Part shown: positions 19,250 through 30,160 of the stretch, piece after piece
Numbering within the stretch: position 1 is the stretch's first letter
Layout of the letters: each line of letters begins with the position of its first letter
Assembly: GCF_902170305.1 (NCBI RefSeq)
Contig: NZ_CABHWW010000007.1
Location: 310,001 to 374,000, forward strand
From: Yersinia alsatica
GTDB lineage: Bacteria > Pseudomonadota > Gammaproteobacteria > Enterobacterales > Enterobacteriaceae
Reading direction: 5' to 3'
Length of the DNA stretch: 64,000 nucleotides
The notes under the pieces: model-generated
Database searches by the model: none
What the model saw: only the letters and a program-made list of their open reading frames with translations
What the model was told of the DNA's origin: nothing
Made by a program: the position numbers and the translations under genes

Positions 19250-20563
19250 CTACAGATCTGTGAACTGAGGCAAGTAAGGTTTATTTACCTGTAACACATC
19301 GTCCAGTAACGGCTGAGCAATGCTGGCGTTAGCAATCAGTGGATTAGTCACTAACGCTAACAAAGCACTACGACGGCAGCCATGTACCGCTGCTTCAATT
19401 GTCAGGCGCTCATAAGCTTTTACTTGCTGGGTTAGCCCGTGCATAGCAACCGGTAAAGGACCGAAAGTGAGTGGGTGGGCACCCTGTGCATCAACGATAC
19501 AGTTAGTCTCTACTACTGAGCTATCAGATAAACCACGGATTGCACCGCGGTTGGTCGTATTCACAACTAGTTGCGTACCTAAATTATTATGAATTGCACG
19601 AATAAGTTCCAGTGCGACTTCAGAATAAAATGATCCGCCACGGAAGCTGAGTTGTTCAGGTTTGCTGTCCAGATGTGGGTCAGCGTACAGATCAAACAGC
19701 TCTTTTTCTACCTGCATCACTTGTTCTGCGCGGGTACCACGCTCAGCGGCAGCGGCCATCTCTTCCGCCAGCATATCTTGTGTTTGGTAAAAATAGCGAT
19801 GGTATGGACAAGGGATAGCCCCCATTGCCCGCAGGAATTCCGGCGGCCATGGTGCTTCCTTAATATTATTCATGGTCAGCGAAGCACCGTCGCACAGCAT
19901 ATCCAGTACATCTGCGGTGACATCTTTGCCCTGTTGCAGGACTTCGTGCACCCATACCATATGGTTCAGCCCGGCAAAGCGCAGTTGGATATCTTCATAA
20001 GGTGCTTTCAGCAAATTAGCAATCATATGATGCATGCTGATTGGAACATTACACAGGCCGATAATTTTCGCTTTGCTATAGCGGGTTACCGCCTCTGTGA
20101 CGATCCCGGCTGGGTTGGTGAAGTTAATTATCCAGGCATCCGGGGCCAGTTTTTCAACTCGAGCCGCAATATCCAGCATTACCGGAATCGTCCGTAATGC
20201 TTTGGCAAAACCCCCCACGCCAGTGGTTTCCTGACCCAGCAAATTATATTTCAGCCCGAGGCGCTCATCGGCGGCGCGCGCAGGAAGTTGACCGACACGG
20301 AATTGGGTCAAAACAAAACTGGCACCTTCAATGGCAGTATCGAGCGAGAAGTGAACACTGACTTTAACCTGTTCCAGGCCATGGCGATCCAGCATTCTTC
20401 GGGTCAGCGCCGCAATGATTTCCACTTTTTGACGGCCCAGTTCGACATCAGCCAAAGCCAGCTCAGTGACCGGCAATTGGTCAATACGTTGAATTAATCC
20501 ATCAACTAGCTCTGGGGTATAGCTGCTACCGCCACCAACAATGGCAATTTTAAAGGTTTTCAT
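19250..20563 (-). CDS. Family 4 glycosidase, probable 6-phospho-beta-glucosidase
   Basis: GH4 enzymes cleave phosphorylated disaccharides by an NAD- and Mn-dependent redox mechanism. The N-terminal [17 protein letters not shown] binds [23 protein letters not shown] (metal Cys) and GLNHMVW (metal His) follow. The ATG at 20563 gives 437 aa and the family start [12 protein letters not shown]; the longer frame to 20674 runs through the operator and is rejected. No PTS permease gene is adjacent, so the transporter must be elsewhere. Beta-glucoside specificity is by family resemblance only. Confidence 0.88.
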   Translation of the reverse strand: MKTFKIAIVGGGSSYTPELVDGLIQRIDQLPVTELALADVELGRQKVEIIAALTRRMLDRHGLEQVKVSVHFSLDTAIEGASFVLTQFRVGQLPARAADERLGLKYNLLGQETTGVGGFAKALRTIPVMLDIAARVEKLAPDAWIINFTNPAGIVTEAVTRYSKAKIIGLCNVPISMHHMIANLLKAPYEDIQLRFAGLNHMVWVHEVLQQGKDVTADVLDMLCDGASLTMNNIKEAPWPPEFLRAMGAIPCPYHRYFYQTQDMLAEEMAAAAERGTRAEQVMQVEKELFDLYADPHLDSKPEQLSFRGGSFYSEVALELIRAIHNNLGTQLVVNTTNRGAIRGLSDSSVVETNCIVDAQGAHPLTFGPLPVAMHGLTQQVKAYERLTIEAAVHGCRRSALLALVTNPLIANASIAQPLLDDVLQVNKPYLPQFTDL

Positions 20564-20589
20564 ATTTGGCATCCAAATGAGTAAAGTAG

Positions 20590-20609
20590 AAATGAGAGCG
20601 CTCTCATTT
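20590..20609. promoter_or_regulatory. Perfect 20-bp LacI-family operator
   Basis: AAATGAGAGCGCTCTCATTT is a perfect palindrome with the central CG step and symmetric half-sites typical of LacI/GalR operators. It ends about 27 bp upstream of the GH4 start and is the natural target of the LacI-family protein encoded just downstream. Confidence 0.8.
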
Positions 20610-20915
20610 GGGGAAAGACTAACGATTAACCAAAAACAAAATGCGATGCTTCTCGCAAAAATGGCAGGTAGCAAATAAGAAAATAGGCAAGACGTGATCT
20701 TGGTAGCAGAATTTAACTGTTGTCTGGAATTGGCAGTATGGTTTAATTTGGCTAATTAATCGCCATGGTGCTGTTTATCTGCAGAAGCGGTAGGTTTTCA
20801 GTGAAAATGCGCATTCTGTTACGTAAATATCCGTAAATGGGTGGCATTGAGCGGGTCAGCTCTCTAGAATCAAAGCGCTTTTCCGTTGTTCGCATCCCAC
20901 AGAAAGGAACCGTTA
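20610..20915. promoter_or_regulatory. GH4 / ppiA divergent promoter region
   Basis: The 306-bp region has no gene. At 20693-20708 CGTGATCTTGGTAGCA reads on the minus strand as TGCTA-N6-TCACG, 7 of 10 fixed positions of the CRP consensus, a plausible catabolite-control site for the GH4 gene or ppiA. TAGAAT at about 20868-20873 could be a -10 box for ppiA, but I cannot pair it with a good -35. Confidence 0.35.
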
Positions 20916-21485
20916 ATGTTCAAACGTACTTTAGTGACCTTCGTCGCCCTTTGTTCCCTAAGCGCCGTGGCGCCCGCAGCTTTAGCCGCCGGTGAGCCTC
21001 ATGTGTTGTTAACAACGTCGGCTGGGAATATTGAGTTAGAGCTCAATAGCCAGAAGGCACCGGTTTCAACACAAAATTTCGTTGATTACGTCAACAACGG
21101 CTATTACAACAACACTATTTTCCACCGTGTTATTCCCGGTTTTATGATTCAGGGCGGGGGGTTTACTGCCGATTTCAAACAGAAAACCGCTAAAACGCCA
21201 ATTAAAAATGAAGCGGATAATGGCCTGCGTAACTTGCGTGGCACTATCTCAATGGCCCGCACTGCAGATAAAGACAGCGCCACCAGCCAGTTTTTCATTA
21301 ACGTGGCAGACAATGCTTTCCTCGATCATGGTCAACGTGACTTTGGTTATGCCGTGTTTGGTAAAGTGGTTAAGGGGATGGATGTGGTAGAGAAAATCTC
21401 CCAGGTTCCAACCGAAAACGCCGGCCCGTATCAGAATGTGCCGGTTAAGCCGATCACGATTATATCGGCAAAACTATTACCTTAA
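20916..21485 (+). CDS. ppiA: Periplasmic peptidyl-prolyl isomerase A (cyclophilin)
   Basis: Cyclophilin-type prolyl isomerase of the periplasm. Of 189 aa, the first 25 or so form a cleavable signal peptide ending near ALAA. The cyclophilin core shows [26 protein letters not shown] and YAVFGKVV. An in-frame TTG at 20886 is open, but ATG 20916 has AAAGGA just upstream and gives the E. coli length. In E. coli it adjoins fic; here yjgR follows, after an ERIC element. Confidence 0.96.
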   Translation: MFKRTLVTFVALCSLSAVAPAALAAGEPHVLLTTSAGNIELELNSQKAPVSTQNFVDYVNNGYYNNTIFHRVIPGFMIQGGGFTADFKQKTAKTPIKNEADNGLRNLRGTISMARTADKDSATSQFFINVADNAFLDHGQRDFGYAVFGKVVKGMDVVEKISQVPTENAGPYQNVPVKPITIISAKLLP

Positions 21486-21489
21486 ATTA

Positions 21490-21615
21490 CCTTTCGTCCT
21501 TGACGTTGCAGGGGTGTTAGCTACGCTCACTTATCCAAATAACTTACTTCAGTAAGCTCATCGGGATAAGTTCACTTGCTGCCTACCTGCAACGCCAATG
21601 GCTTTGGGTAAATAT
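21490..21615. repeat. ERIC-type repeat after ppiA
   Basis: About 126 bp immediately after the ppiA stop share the ERIC layout: CGTTGCAGGGGTGTTAGC arm, central AACTTACTTCAGTAAGCTCATCGGG, and a closing CCTGCAACGCCAATGG arm that is the inverted repeat of the first. It resembles the nirD-nirC copy more than the copy near kefG. Its position suggests it forms the 3' end or processing point of the ppiA transcript. Confidence 0.75.
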
Positions 21616-21695
21616 TCGATCCCCGCCAAAAATTAGCTCGTCTACCCAAATAGGTTGCTTATAATCAAATATCTGACTCAGCTTGGGGTAGAACC

Positions 21696-23207
21696 ATGAG
21701 TGAAGCACTGCTTATCGCGAAGGCGCAGCCAGCAAAGGATTTAGTCATTTTATCGGCACTGGCAAACCGCCATGGTTTAATTACTGGGGCGACCGGTACC
21801 GGTAAAACCGTCACCCTACAAAAAATGGCTGAGCAATTTTCTCGCATTGGTGTGCCGGTATTTCTGGCCGATGTAAAAGGCGATTTATCGGGCATTGGCG
21901 CTGAGGGGGTTGAGTCAGAAAAGCTACTGGCGCGGCTAGCCGCGATGGGTATCACTGACTGGCAACCACAAGCATGCCCCATTGTGCCTTGGGATATTTT
22001 TGCTGAAAAAGGCCACCCTATCCGCGCCACCATTTCTGATCTTGGCCCACTGTTGTTGGGGCGCTTGCTTGATCTTAATGAGGTGCAAAGCGGTGTCTTG
22101 CAATTGGTCTTTAAGATTGCTGACGACAACGGCTTGCTACTGCTGGATATGAAAGACTTGCGTGCCATCGTGCAGTTCGTGGGCGACAACGCGAAACAGT
22201 TCCGCACGCAATACGGCAATATTACCCCAGCCTCAATTGGTGCAATTCAGCGCGGTTTACTGACTCTGGAAGAGCAGGGTGCCAATCAATTCTTTGGCGA
22301 GCCGATGCTGGATATTCACGATTTAATGCAGACCGACAGCAATGGGCAAGGGGTTATTAATCTGCTGGCGGCTGATCGGCTGATTAATCAGCCCAAGTTA
22401 TACGCCATTTTCTTGCTGTGGTTACTGGCCGAGCTTTTCGAGCAATTGCCGGAAGTGGGGGATGTCGAGAAGCCTAAACTGGTCTTTTTCTTTGATGAGG
22501 CTCATTTGTTGTTCACCGATGCTCCGACGGCGCTGGTGGATAAAGTTGAGCAAGTGGTGCGGCTGATTCGCTCCAAAGGTGTCGGCATCTATTTTGTGAC
22601 ACAAAATCCATTGGATATTCCAGATAAGATCCTCGGCCAACTGGGCAATCGGGTGCAGCATGCGCTGCGTGCTTTTACTCCACGGGATCAAAAAGCAGTG
22701 AAAGCGGCGGCACAAACCATGCGAGCAAACCCGGCATTCAGTGCTGAGCAGGTGATTACCGAGCTGGGTGTCGGCGAGGCACTCATTTCTTTCCTTGATG
22801 AGAAAGGGCGGCCCAATATTGTTGAGCGCGCTATGGTTATTGCTCCGCAATCCAAAATGGGCGCACTGGATGCCGCCGCACGTAATCACGCCATCAATCA
22901 TTCGCCGCTTTATGGCCGCTACGAAGAGATGGTTGACCGCGAATCGGCGTATGAGAAATTATCTGCTGGTGGGTTCTCGACCTTAGGCGACTCGGCGGCA
23001 GGAGAAGCTCCTGCCTCTTCGCAATCTGCACCTAAGGGCGGCGGATTGATGGATGGGTTGAATGATTTGCTGTTTGGCTCAACAGGCCCGCGTGGCGGGA
23101 AACGTGATGGTATTGTTCAGACCGCGGCTAAAAGTATGGCGCGTGATTTGGGCCGACAAATTTTGCGTGGTGTTCTGGGGTCAATTACGGGTGGGCGTAA
23201 GCGTTAA
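21696..23207 (+). CDS. yjgR: YjgR, HerA-like ATPase (DUF853)
   Basis: A 503-aa P-loop ATPase of the DUF853/HerA-related group; cellular role not established. Walker A GATGTGKT is at about residues 28-35, ADVKGDLSG follows, Walker B is [12 protein letters not shown] near residue 260, and an arginine-rich C-terminus ends the protein. It occupies the place of fic in E. coli and lies 20 bp upstream of pabA, so the two may be co-transcribed although the functions look unrelated. Confidence 0.92.
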   Translation: MSEALLIAKAQPAKDLVILSALANRHGLITGATGTGKTVTLQKMAEQFSRIGVPVFLADVKGDLSGIGAEGVESEKLLARLAAMGITDWQPQACPIVPWDIFAEKGHPIRATISDLGPLLLGRLLDLNEVQSGVLQLVFKIADDNGLLLLDMKDLRAIVQFVGDNAKQFRTQYGNITPASIGAIQRGLLTLEEQGANQFFGEPMLDIHDLMQTDSNGQGVINLLAADRLINQPKLYAIFLLWLLAELFEQLPEVGDVEKPKLVFFFDEAHLLFTDAPTALVDKVEQVVRLIRSKGVGIYFVTQNPLDIPDKILGQLGNRVQHALRAFTPRDQKAVKAAAQTMRANPAFSAEQVITELGVGEALISFLDEKGRPNIVERAMVIAPQSKMGALDAAARNHAINHSPLYGRYEEMVDRESAYEKLSAGGFSTLGDSAAGEAPASSQSAPKGGGLMDGLNDLLFGSTGPRGGKRDGIVQTAAKSMARDLGRQILRGVLGSITGGRKR

Positions 23208-23227
23208 CCTGATTTTTTGGATATGAA

Positions 23228-23803
23228 ATGCTGTTATTGATCGATAATTACGACTCATTTACCTACAACCTGTACCAATATTTTTGTGAATTGGGTGCAG
23301 AGGTAGTTGTTAAACGTAATGATAAAGTGCAACTAACTGATATTGAAGAACTCTCGCCTTCACATTTGGTGATTTCTCCCGGCCCCTGTACTCCCAATGA
23401 GGCCGGGATCTCGTTAGCGGCCATTCATCATTTTGCCGGTAAGCTGCCGATATTGGGAGTCTGTCTGGGCCATCAGGCGCTGGGGCAGGCCTTTGGTGCG
23501 CGCATTGTGCGGGCACGGCAAGTGATGCACGGTAAAACCACGGCCATTTGCCATAATGGTCAAGGGGTTTTCCGTGGCTTGAATCAGCCGCTGACGGTGA
23601 CCCGTTATCACTCTCTGGTCATTGCCCCCGATTCATTGCCAGACTGTTTTGAAGTAACGGCCTGGACGGAGCAAGACGGGGTTATGGATGAGATTATGGG
23701 CATTCGCCATCGTACATTGCCCTTGGAGGGGGTACAGTTCCATCCTGAAAGCATTCTCAGCGAGCAAGGTCACCAATTATTGGATAATTTCCTTAAAAAT
23801 TAG
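23228..23803 (+). CDS. pabA: Aminodeoxychorismate synthase, glutaminase subunit
   Basis: Class I glutamine amidotransferase that supplies ammonia to PabB for 4-amino-4-deoxychorismate, a folate precursor. The 191-aa protein has [13 protein letters not shown] at the start, the nucleophile Cys in [14 protein letters not shown], and the His-Glu pair in FHPESILSE. TrpG is the close paralogue, but the position upstream of argD fits PabA. Confidence 0.94.
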   Translation: MLLLIDNYDSFTYNLYQYFCELGAEVVVKRNDKVQLTDIEELSPSHLVISPGPCTPNEAGISLAAIHHFAGKLPILGVCLGHQALGQAFGARIVRARQVMHGKTTAICHNGQGVFRGLNQPLTVTRYHSLVIAPDSLPDCFEVTAWTEQDGVMDEIMGIRHRTLPLEGVQFHPESILSEQGHQLLDNFLKN

Positions 23804-23851
23804 TTGGTTGATTTAGAATGGCTAATTAAGTGATTTTTTTGTTTGCCTGAT

Positions 23852-23890
23852 TGTGATTTTTTATGCATATTTTGTGATTATATTTTCACA
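23852..23890 (+). promoter_or_regulatory. Tandem ARG boxes (ArgR operator) of argD
   Basis: Two 18-bp boxes, 23852-23869 and 23873-23890, are separated by 3 bp. Each matches 8 of the 10 fixed core positions of the ARG-box consensus (TGAAT-N4-ATTCA), and the second is almost a perfect palindrome, TGTGATTATATTTTCACA. Tandem boxes with 3-bp spacing are the standard ArgR hexamer target, so arginine repression of argD is predicted. Confidence 0.7.
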
Positions 23891-23916
23891 TGCCAATAAT
23901 TGGCAGCTATGCCCAA

Positions 23917-25210
<1,294 letters not shown>

Positions 25211-25233
25211 GTTACGGCGCAAGAAATCGTAAT

Positions 25234-25260
25234 AAAGAGAGGCGCTTAGCCTCTCTTTTT
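25234..25260. terminator. Terminator between argD and yhfK
   Basis: AAAGAGAGGC and GCCTCTCTTT form a 10-bp stem with a GCTTA loop, followed by TTGTTTTT. The A-run on the other side lets it work for both convergent genes. Confidence 0.85.
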
Positions 25261-25290
25261 GTTTTTAAACCTGATTAACTCTTTAGAATC

Positions 25291-27399
25291 TTATAACTTC
25301 CGGCTGCGCCAAATACCGTGGTGGGGCTGTTGCTGCCAGGCCAACGATGAAACCGTGTGCATCACACTGAGGTGCGACAAGATTCGGCGTAAATTACGTT
25401 CCAGCTCAGAGAGTTGCGTATCAGCATCAACATCAGGCATTTGGACAAAATCGTTATTCTCCTCACTGTTATCCGACTCCAGCCGCTGCTGACATTGCTG
25501 AATGGCAATCTCACATAACTGCAAGTAATCCTGCGCCTGCTTAATGCTCATCTGGCTATGACCATGTTCAGCCGTGGTGGTTGCTTCTGTTAACGGATGT
25601 TCTCGCGTCAGGATCGTCATTTCATTGATATGTCCGACAACAAGTTCGCTATGAGTGGCCCAAAGCCGCATATCAGCCAAGTATTTGGAGTTAAATCCCG
25701 GTTCTTGCATGGCCTGATTGAGTGAACTTAGCACTGCATTACTGGCTTTATTGACCTGAAGCCGCTCATAGGCCAGTTGCCCAATATTCGGGTTAGGGGT
25801 CAGCAACAATTGTAGGATTTTCTGGTATTTCTCCAATGCCTGATGGGCATTTTTACGCAGCAGGCCGCTTTGCCACTGAGGCCACAACCATAGGGCGCTG
25901 GCAAAGGCCAAAGCACAGCCTATCAAGGTGTCGAGCAAACGCGGAACTAAGAAGTCAGCCCCTTCGCCGGTCAATAACTGCAAGATATACACCGCAGTAA
26001 TCGTTCTGCCGATTACGGATAAACCGTAGTTTTTGCGCTGTACCAGACTGGCGAGCAAAGTGATGAGCAACATAATGCTCAATGTCGTCCCTTCCGGCAT
26101 CTGTAAGTGCAATAAACCCGCCGCCAATATCAGCCCAATGAAGGTGCCCATGGCACGGTGATGAATCCGTATCTTGGTGGCGTTATACCCGTTTTGCGTG
26201 ACCAGCATCACGGTGAGTAAGATCCAGTAAGGTTTAGGTAAGTGGATCAGAGTACCGATGTAGCTCCCTGCGGCCAGCGTCACCCCCATGCGGGCGGCAT
26301 CGCGAAATGGACTGGATTTAAACGATAAATAGCTGACGAATGCTGGCCAGAGAGGTTGGGATAACTGGCTGGCCATCAAGTCGCGGTCATATTGCGGACG
26401 GCGGTCACTCAGGATCTGGGTAACATGGCTGATGTGGTAATAGCAGAATTGCGCAACCGAATTGTCTGGATGCTGTTGGGCAATTTCTTCGAGTTCGACG
26501 AGTGCATCGCCAGCACTGAAATGTTCTTTCGCGCGGTGGTGGTAGAGAATATCGTCGGCAATGGTGCGCATCTGGGCCGAGATATTATCCATATTGCGGT
26601 GAAGCACCGTAATTATCGGGCTCTGGTCAATCAGCTCTTGCACTTTTTCTGGCTGATTGAGTGCCGCAGTAATGTGCTCCTGCAAATCGAGTGCCATCTG
26701 GAACAAGCCCACTAGCCGCTTTTGCTCAGTTTTAGTGGCATTCGATAACAAGTTAAATTGTTGATAAAGTTGATTAATTTTATCCATTATAGCTTGTTGC
26801 CTGTCGAGCAATGGCGGCATAGCTTTTTCTGGCTCAAGATGCTGGTCAAACAAACTGTATTTAGCATCGCAATAGTCAGCCAGTAAACGATAAAGCTGGC
26901 TCAGAGGCTCGCGGATGGGTTGATCTTTACAGAGCCGGAACCAGATCCAGGTAAAACCACCGTACCAGAGGGTCCCCACCGCACACATCAATGGTGCCTG
27001 CCAAATAGGTGCGCGCCCTACCATGCTGAGGCTGAATATGGCGGCGATCAGTGCGGCAGGTAACATGCGGCCATTGAGCGGGCTAATAGCACCAGAGACC
27101 CCGAGAGTGAGCGCCAACCCCAACATCACCCAAGGTAACGGAATATCCCACATCAGCAACTGCTGGGTTAGGAAGCTACTCAGGGTAAAAATGGTGCCGC
27201 CAATAATCAGGCGTCGGAAAAAATGTTGGTGTGGAGTATCTAGCGCGGCAATATTGCAGCATGCGGGTATCAGGGAGAACATTAATCCCAGCCGCAAATC
27301 GCCAATGGCAAAGCCCAATGCTGCGGGCAGGCAGAGAACCAATGTTTGGCGGAGTGCATAGTTAACTTCAGGATGATAAATAAGCCGTTGCCACTTCAT
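25291..27399 (-). CDS. yhfK: YhfK, FUSC-family inner-membrane protein
   Basis: A 702-aa protein with two clusters of hydrophobic helices (about residues 15-150 and 380-510) separated by a long soluble part, the arrangement of the fusaric-acid-resistance/YccS-like family. Its function is not established; relatives are thought to export aromatic acids. It lies between argD and crp as in E. coli, convergent with argD. Confidence 0.88.
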   Translation of the reverse strand: MKWQRLIYHPEVNYALRQTLVLCLPAALGFAIGDLRLGLMFSLIPACCNIAALDTPHQHFFRRLIIGGTIFTLSSFLTQQLLMWDIPLPWVMLGLALTLGVSGAISPLNGRMLPAALIAAIFSLSMVGRAPIWQAPLMCAVGTLWYGGFTWIWFRLCKDQPIREPLSQLYRLLADYCDAKYSLFDQHLEPEKAMPPLLDRQQAIMDKINQLYQQFNLLSNATKTEQKRLVGLFQMALDLQEHITAALNQPEKVQELIDQSPIITVLHRNMDNISAQMRTIADDILYHHRAKEHFSAGDALVELEEIAQQHPDNSVAQFCYYHISHVTQILSDRRPQYDRDLMASQLSQPLWPAFVSYLSFKSSPFRDAARMGVTLAAGSYIGTLIHLPKPYWILLTVMLVTQNGYNATKIRIHHRAMGTFIGLILAAGLLHLQMPEGTTLSIMLLITLLASLVQRKNYGLSVIGRTITAVYILQLLTGEGADFLVPRLLDTLIGCALAFASALWLWPQWQSGLLRKNAHQALEKYQKILQLLLTPNPNIGQLAYERLQVNKASNAVLSSLNQAMQEPGFNSKYLADMRLWATHSELVVGHINEMTILTREHPLTEATTTAEHGHSQMSIKQAQDYLQLCEIAIQQCQQRLESDNSEENNDFVQMPDVDADTQLSELERNLRRILSHLSVMHTVSSLAWQQQPHHGIWRSRKL

Positions 27400-27436
27400 G
27401 TAGGCCCCAGAAATTTATTAATCACACAAGCGAAGA

Positions 27437-27468
27437 AAACCAGTGCCGAGGGTAATCGGCACTGGTTT
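27437..27468 (-). terminator. crp terminator
   Basis: On the minus strand AAACCAGTGCCGA and TCGGCACTGGTTT form a perfect 13-bp stem with a 6-base loop, followed by TCTTCG. It begins 9 bp after the crp stop codon. Confidence 0.85.
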
Positions 27469-27476
27469 ATGGGGAA

Positions 27477-28109
27477 TTAACGGGTGCCGTAAACGACAAT
27501 CGTTTTACCGTGTGCGGAGATCAGGTTTTGATCTTCCAGCATTTTTAGTATGCGCCCCACAGTTTCGCGGGAGCAGCCAACTATTTGACCAATTTCCTGG
27601 CGGGTAATTTTAATCTGCATCCCATCTGGGTGGGTCATGGCATCAGGTTGTTTTGCCAGATTAAGCAGCGTTTGTGCAATGCGCCCAGTTACATCAAGGA
27701 AGGCGAGGTTACCCACTTTCTCTGATGTAATTTGTAGGCGGCTCGCCATTTGTGAAGACAGGCGCATCAAGATATCTGGATTTACCTGAATCAGCTGACG
27801 GAATTTTTTGTAAGAAATTTCAGCCACTTCACAGGCGGTTTTTGCTCTGACCCAGGCACTACGTTCTTGGCCTTCTTCAAATAATCCAAGCTCGCCGATG
27901 AAATCTCCTTGGTTTAGATAGGAGAGAATCATCTCTTTACCTTCTTCATCTTTGATAAGCACCGCAACGGAGCCTTTCACGATGTAGTAAAGCGTTTCGG
28001 CCTTTTCACCTTGGTGAATTAGCGTACTCTTCGATGGATATTTGTGGATATGGCAATGAGACAGGAACCATTCGAGAGTCGGGTCTGTTTGTGGCTTGCC
28101 GAGAACCAT
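27477..28109 (-). CDS. crp: cAMP receptor protein
   Basis: Global regulator that binds cAMP and activates or represses catabolic, virulence and many other genes. The 210-aa protein has the cyclic-nucleotide domain with [20 protein letters not shown] and the C-terminal helix-turn-helix [19 protein letters not shown]. Sequence and length are essentially those of E. coli CRP. It is followed by a strong terminator and lies divergent to yhfA. Confidence 0.98.
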   Translation of the reverse strand: MVLGKPQTDPTLEWFLSHCHIHKYPSKSTLIHQGEKAETLYYIVKGSVAVLIKDEEGKEMILSYLNQGDFIGELGLFEEGQERSAWVRAKTACEVAEISYKKFRQLIQVNPDILMRLSSQMASRLQITSEKVGNLAFLDVTGRIAQTLLNLAKQPDAMTHPDGMQIKITRQEIGQIVGCSRETVGRILKMLEDQNLISAHGKTIVVYGTR

Positions 28110-28442
28110 TCGCTGTTATCCTCTGTTGTTATCGCTGCCTAACTTAACAGGGCTCAGAGTTCCCTGCACGGCGTGCTTATAAAATACACTTTCTCTTAGC
28201 ATATTAATTTGCTCAACTGCCGAAAGGTATAGCCAAGATACGTACCGGATAGAAACCCTTCACTGAGTATTGATCACTACCCCACTTAATTCTAGAAACA
28301 ACACTTTCGGTTCTGTTTGTAGCACAGGATGAAGCTACTGTCTTGTGTTGTATCGCTTCAGCATGATGAACATCGGGTTACATTGCCAGTTTGTAAATGA
28401 AAGGGTAGTCTGAATCAGAAAATTTAACCGGGAGCAAGAGTT
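28110..28442. promoter_or_regulatory. crp / yhfA divergent promoter region
   Basis: The 333-bp gap has no gene. On the minus strand TAGAAT (28294-28289) is a good -10 candidate for crp and would give a leader of roughly 170 nt, close to that of E. coli. No full CRP autoregulatory site was convincing by eye. CGGGAG at 28430-28435 is the ribosome-binding site of yhfA. Confidence 0.45.
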
Positions 28443-28850
28443 ATGCAGGCACGTGTAAAGTGGGTTGAAGGACTGACATTTTTGGGTGAATCCGCATCAG
28501 GTCATCAAGTTTTGATGGATGGTAATGCCGGAGACAAAGCACCAAGCCCAATGGAAATGCTATTAATGTCAGCGGGCGGCTGTAGTGCCATTGATGTCGT
28601 GTCTATTTTGCAAAAAGGGCGTAACGATGTGCGCGATTGCGAAGTGACGTTAACTTCACAGCGCCGGGAAGAAGCTCCGCGCTTGTTTACGCAAATCAAT
28701 CTGCACTTTATTGTCAGTGGCAAAGGTTTGACCGACAAAATTGTTGAGCGGGCGGTTGAGCTGTCAGCTGAAAAATATTGCTCGGTTTCTTTGATGTTGG
28801 GGAAAGCGGCCAAGATTACCCACAGTTTTGAAATCCGCGAAATCGCGTAA
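28443..28850 (+). CDS. yhfA: YhfA, OsmC/Ohr-family protein
   Basis: A 135-aa OsmC-like protein, small and cytoplasmic. The two family cysteines are visible in SAGGCSAIDVVSIL and EKYCSVSLML, which in OsmC/Ohr proteins form a thiol peroxidase site. The specific substrate of the YhfA subgroup is not known. It lies divergent to crp and convergent with prkB, the E. coli arrangement. Confidence 0.93.
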   Translation: MQARVKWVEGLTFLGESASGHQVLMDGNAGDKAPSPMEMLLMSAGGCSAIDVVSILQKGRNDVRDCEVTLTSQRREEAPRLFTQINLHFIVSGKGLTDKIVERAVELSAEKYCSVSLMLGKAAKITHSFEIREIA

Positions 28851-28856
28851 GCAAAC

Positions 28857-28907
28857 TCTACGTACTTGAAGCAGCGGAGATATTGGTTGCCACTTCAAGT
28901 ACGTAGA
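28857..28907. terminator. Long inverted repeat between yhfA and prkB
   Basis: TCTACGTACTTGAAG and CTTCAAGTACGTAGA are exact 15-base inverted repeats around a 21-base loop, between convergent stop codons. It probably ends both transcripts, but there is no T-run, so it may act as an mRNA 3'-end stabiliser rather than an intrinsic terminator. Confidence 0.6.
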
Positions 28908-28910
28908 AGA

Positions 28911-29780
28911 TTAAATAATTTTCTTACCTTCCAACAGTTGCTGAACCAGCGGAGCCATGATCAGCTCCATTGCCAGCCCCATCTTGCCGCCGGGCACCAC
29001 CAACGTATTGATATTTGATATAAACGACCCTTGCAGCATTGCCAGCAAGTAAGGGAAATCGATTTGATCCAAGCCTCTAAAATGAATAACAACGAAGCTT
29101 TCATCCAGCGATGGGATTGCTTTGGCGGCAAAAGGGTTGGAAGTGTCGACAGTGGGCACGCGCTGGAAGTTAATATGGGTACGCGAGAATTGGGGCGTAA
29201 TGTAATTGATATAGTCGTCCATGGAGCGCACCACCGAATCCATCACCGCCTCACGAGAATGACCACGTTCGCCAGTATCCCGCACCAGTTTTTGAATCCA
29301 CTCCAGATTGACTATTGGCACCACGCCGACCAGTAAATCTACATGTTTCGCCACATCATGATGCTCGGTCACGACACCGCCGTGCAGACCTTCATAAAAC
29401 AGCACGTCGGTGGGTTCTGGCAGTGCCTCCCATGGGGTGAAAGTACCGGGAATCTGGTTATAGGGTACCGCTTCATCATAGGTGTGCAAATACTTACGTG
29501 AGCGCCCGGTACCCAACGCGCCATATTGCGAAACACTCTCTTCTAACTGACCAAAGTCATTGGCCTCTGGGCCAAAATAGCTAATATGCCGACCTTGATC
29601 CCGGGCCTTACGGATAGCGGCATCCATTTCGGGGCGGGTGTAGCGATGGAAGCTGTCACCTTCAATTTGCGCCGCGCGGATATTCAATTGCTGAAAAATC
29701 TTGCGAAACGCCAGGCTGGTGGTTGTCGTCCCTGCGCCACTTGAGCCGGTAACGGCTATAACCGGATGTTTAGTTGACAT
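28911..29780 (-). CDS. prkB: Phosphoribulokinase-like protein PrkB
   Basis: Kinase of the phosphoribulokinase/uridine kinase fold, 289 aa. The P-loop GSSGAGTTTTS lies at about residues 12-22, and EGDSFHRY, YEGLHGG and a GHSREAV segment follow as in proteobacterial Prk. Enterics lack RubisCO, so the physiological role of PrkB here is unclear. It is in the usual place between yhfA and yheU. Confidence 0.92.
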   Translation of the reverse strand: MSTKHPVIAVTGSSGAGTTTTSLAFRKIFQQLNIRAAQIEGDSFHRYTRPEMDAAIRKARDQGRHISYFGPEANDFGQLEESVSQYGALGTGRSRKYLHTYDEAVPYNQIPGTFTPWEALPEPTDVLFYEGLHGGVVTEHHDVAKHVDLLVGVVPIVNLEWIQKLVRDTGERGHSREAVMDSVVRSMDDYINYITPQFSRTHINFQRVPTVDTSNPFAAKAIPSLDESFVVIHFRGLDQIDFPYLLAMLQGSFISNINTLVVPGGKMGLAMELIMAPLVQQLLEGKKII

Positions 29781-29923
29781 ATTAGCTGTAACTCCATGGG
29801 GTTAGTTAACTCAGTGGACGGGCTGAAATTGCCTGTTTTTTTATGGTTAATGGTTATTTTTAGGGCAAACTCTCCGGCTTGTCACTCTGATTTTACTTAA
29901 AGGCTCGCGTGACAAGGCAAGGG

Positions 29924-30160
29924 CTATTGGGACTCTTCTGCTCCAGCACGAAATGCGCCGCGCGGCATAATATTGATGGTTTCGTGTAACTCAGACCACA
30001 CTAATACCGCTTCACCACTGACCAACTGGCGGCGAACATCTTCGACTTTCTGCGCCAATGAGCGCTCGTGTTCACCGTAATCGGTACCTTCACGTAGGAC
30101 AAAAGCTTCCAGCAAACTGTCCAGTGTTTCACTGTCGATTTGCTGCCAAGGGATCATCAT
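29924..30160 (-). CDS. yheU: YheU family protein
   Basis: Small protein of unknown function, 78 aa. The conserved core [20 protein letters not shown] and [13 protein letters not shown] matches E. coli YheU. The open frame extends to 30214, but ATG 30160 overlaps the yheT stop as ATGA and gives the family start MMIPWQ. Translation is therefore probably coupled to yheT. Confidence 0.9.
   Translation of the reverse strand: MMIPWQQIDSETLDSLLEAFVLREGTDYGEHERSLAQKVEDVRRQLVSGEAVLVWSELHETINIMPRGAFRAGAEESQ

Noticed and set aside
19652-20197. 181-aa frame opposite the GH4 gene
   Set aside because: Covers conserved GH4 motifs on the real strand and shows no domain of its own.
21665-22219. 184-aa frame opposite yjgR
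   Set aside because: Lies wholly within the conserved Walker A region of yjgR on the other strand; composition is that of a reverse translation shadow.
23873-23890. TGTGA...TCACA read as a CRP site upstream of argD
   Set aside because: The half-sites are 8 bp apart instead of 6, while length, core and tandem 3-bp spacing fit ARG boxes better.
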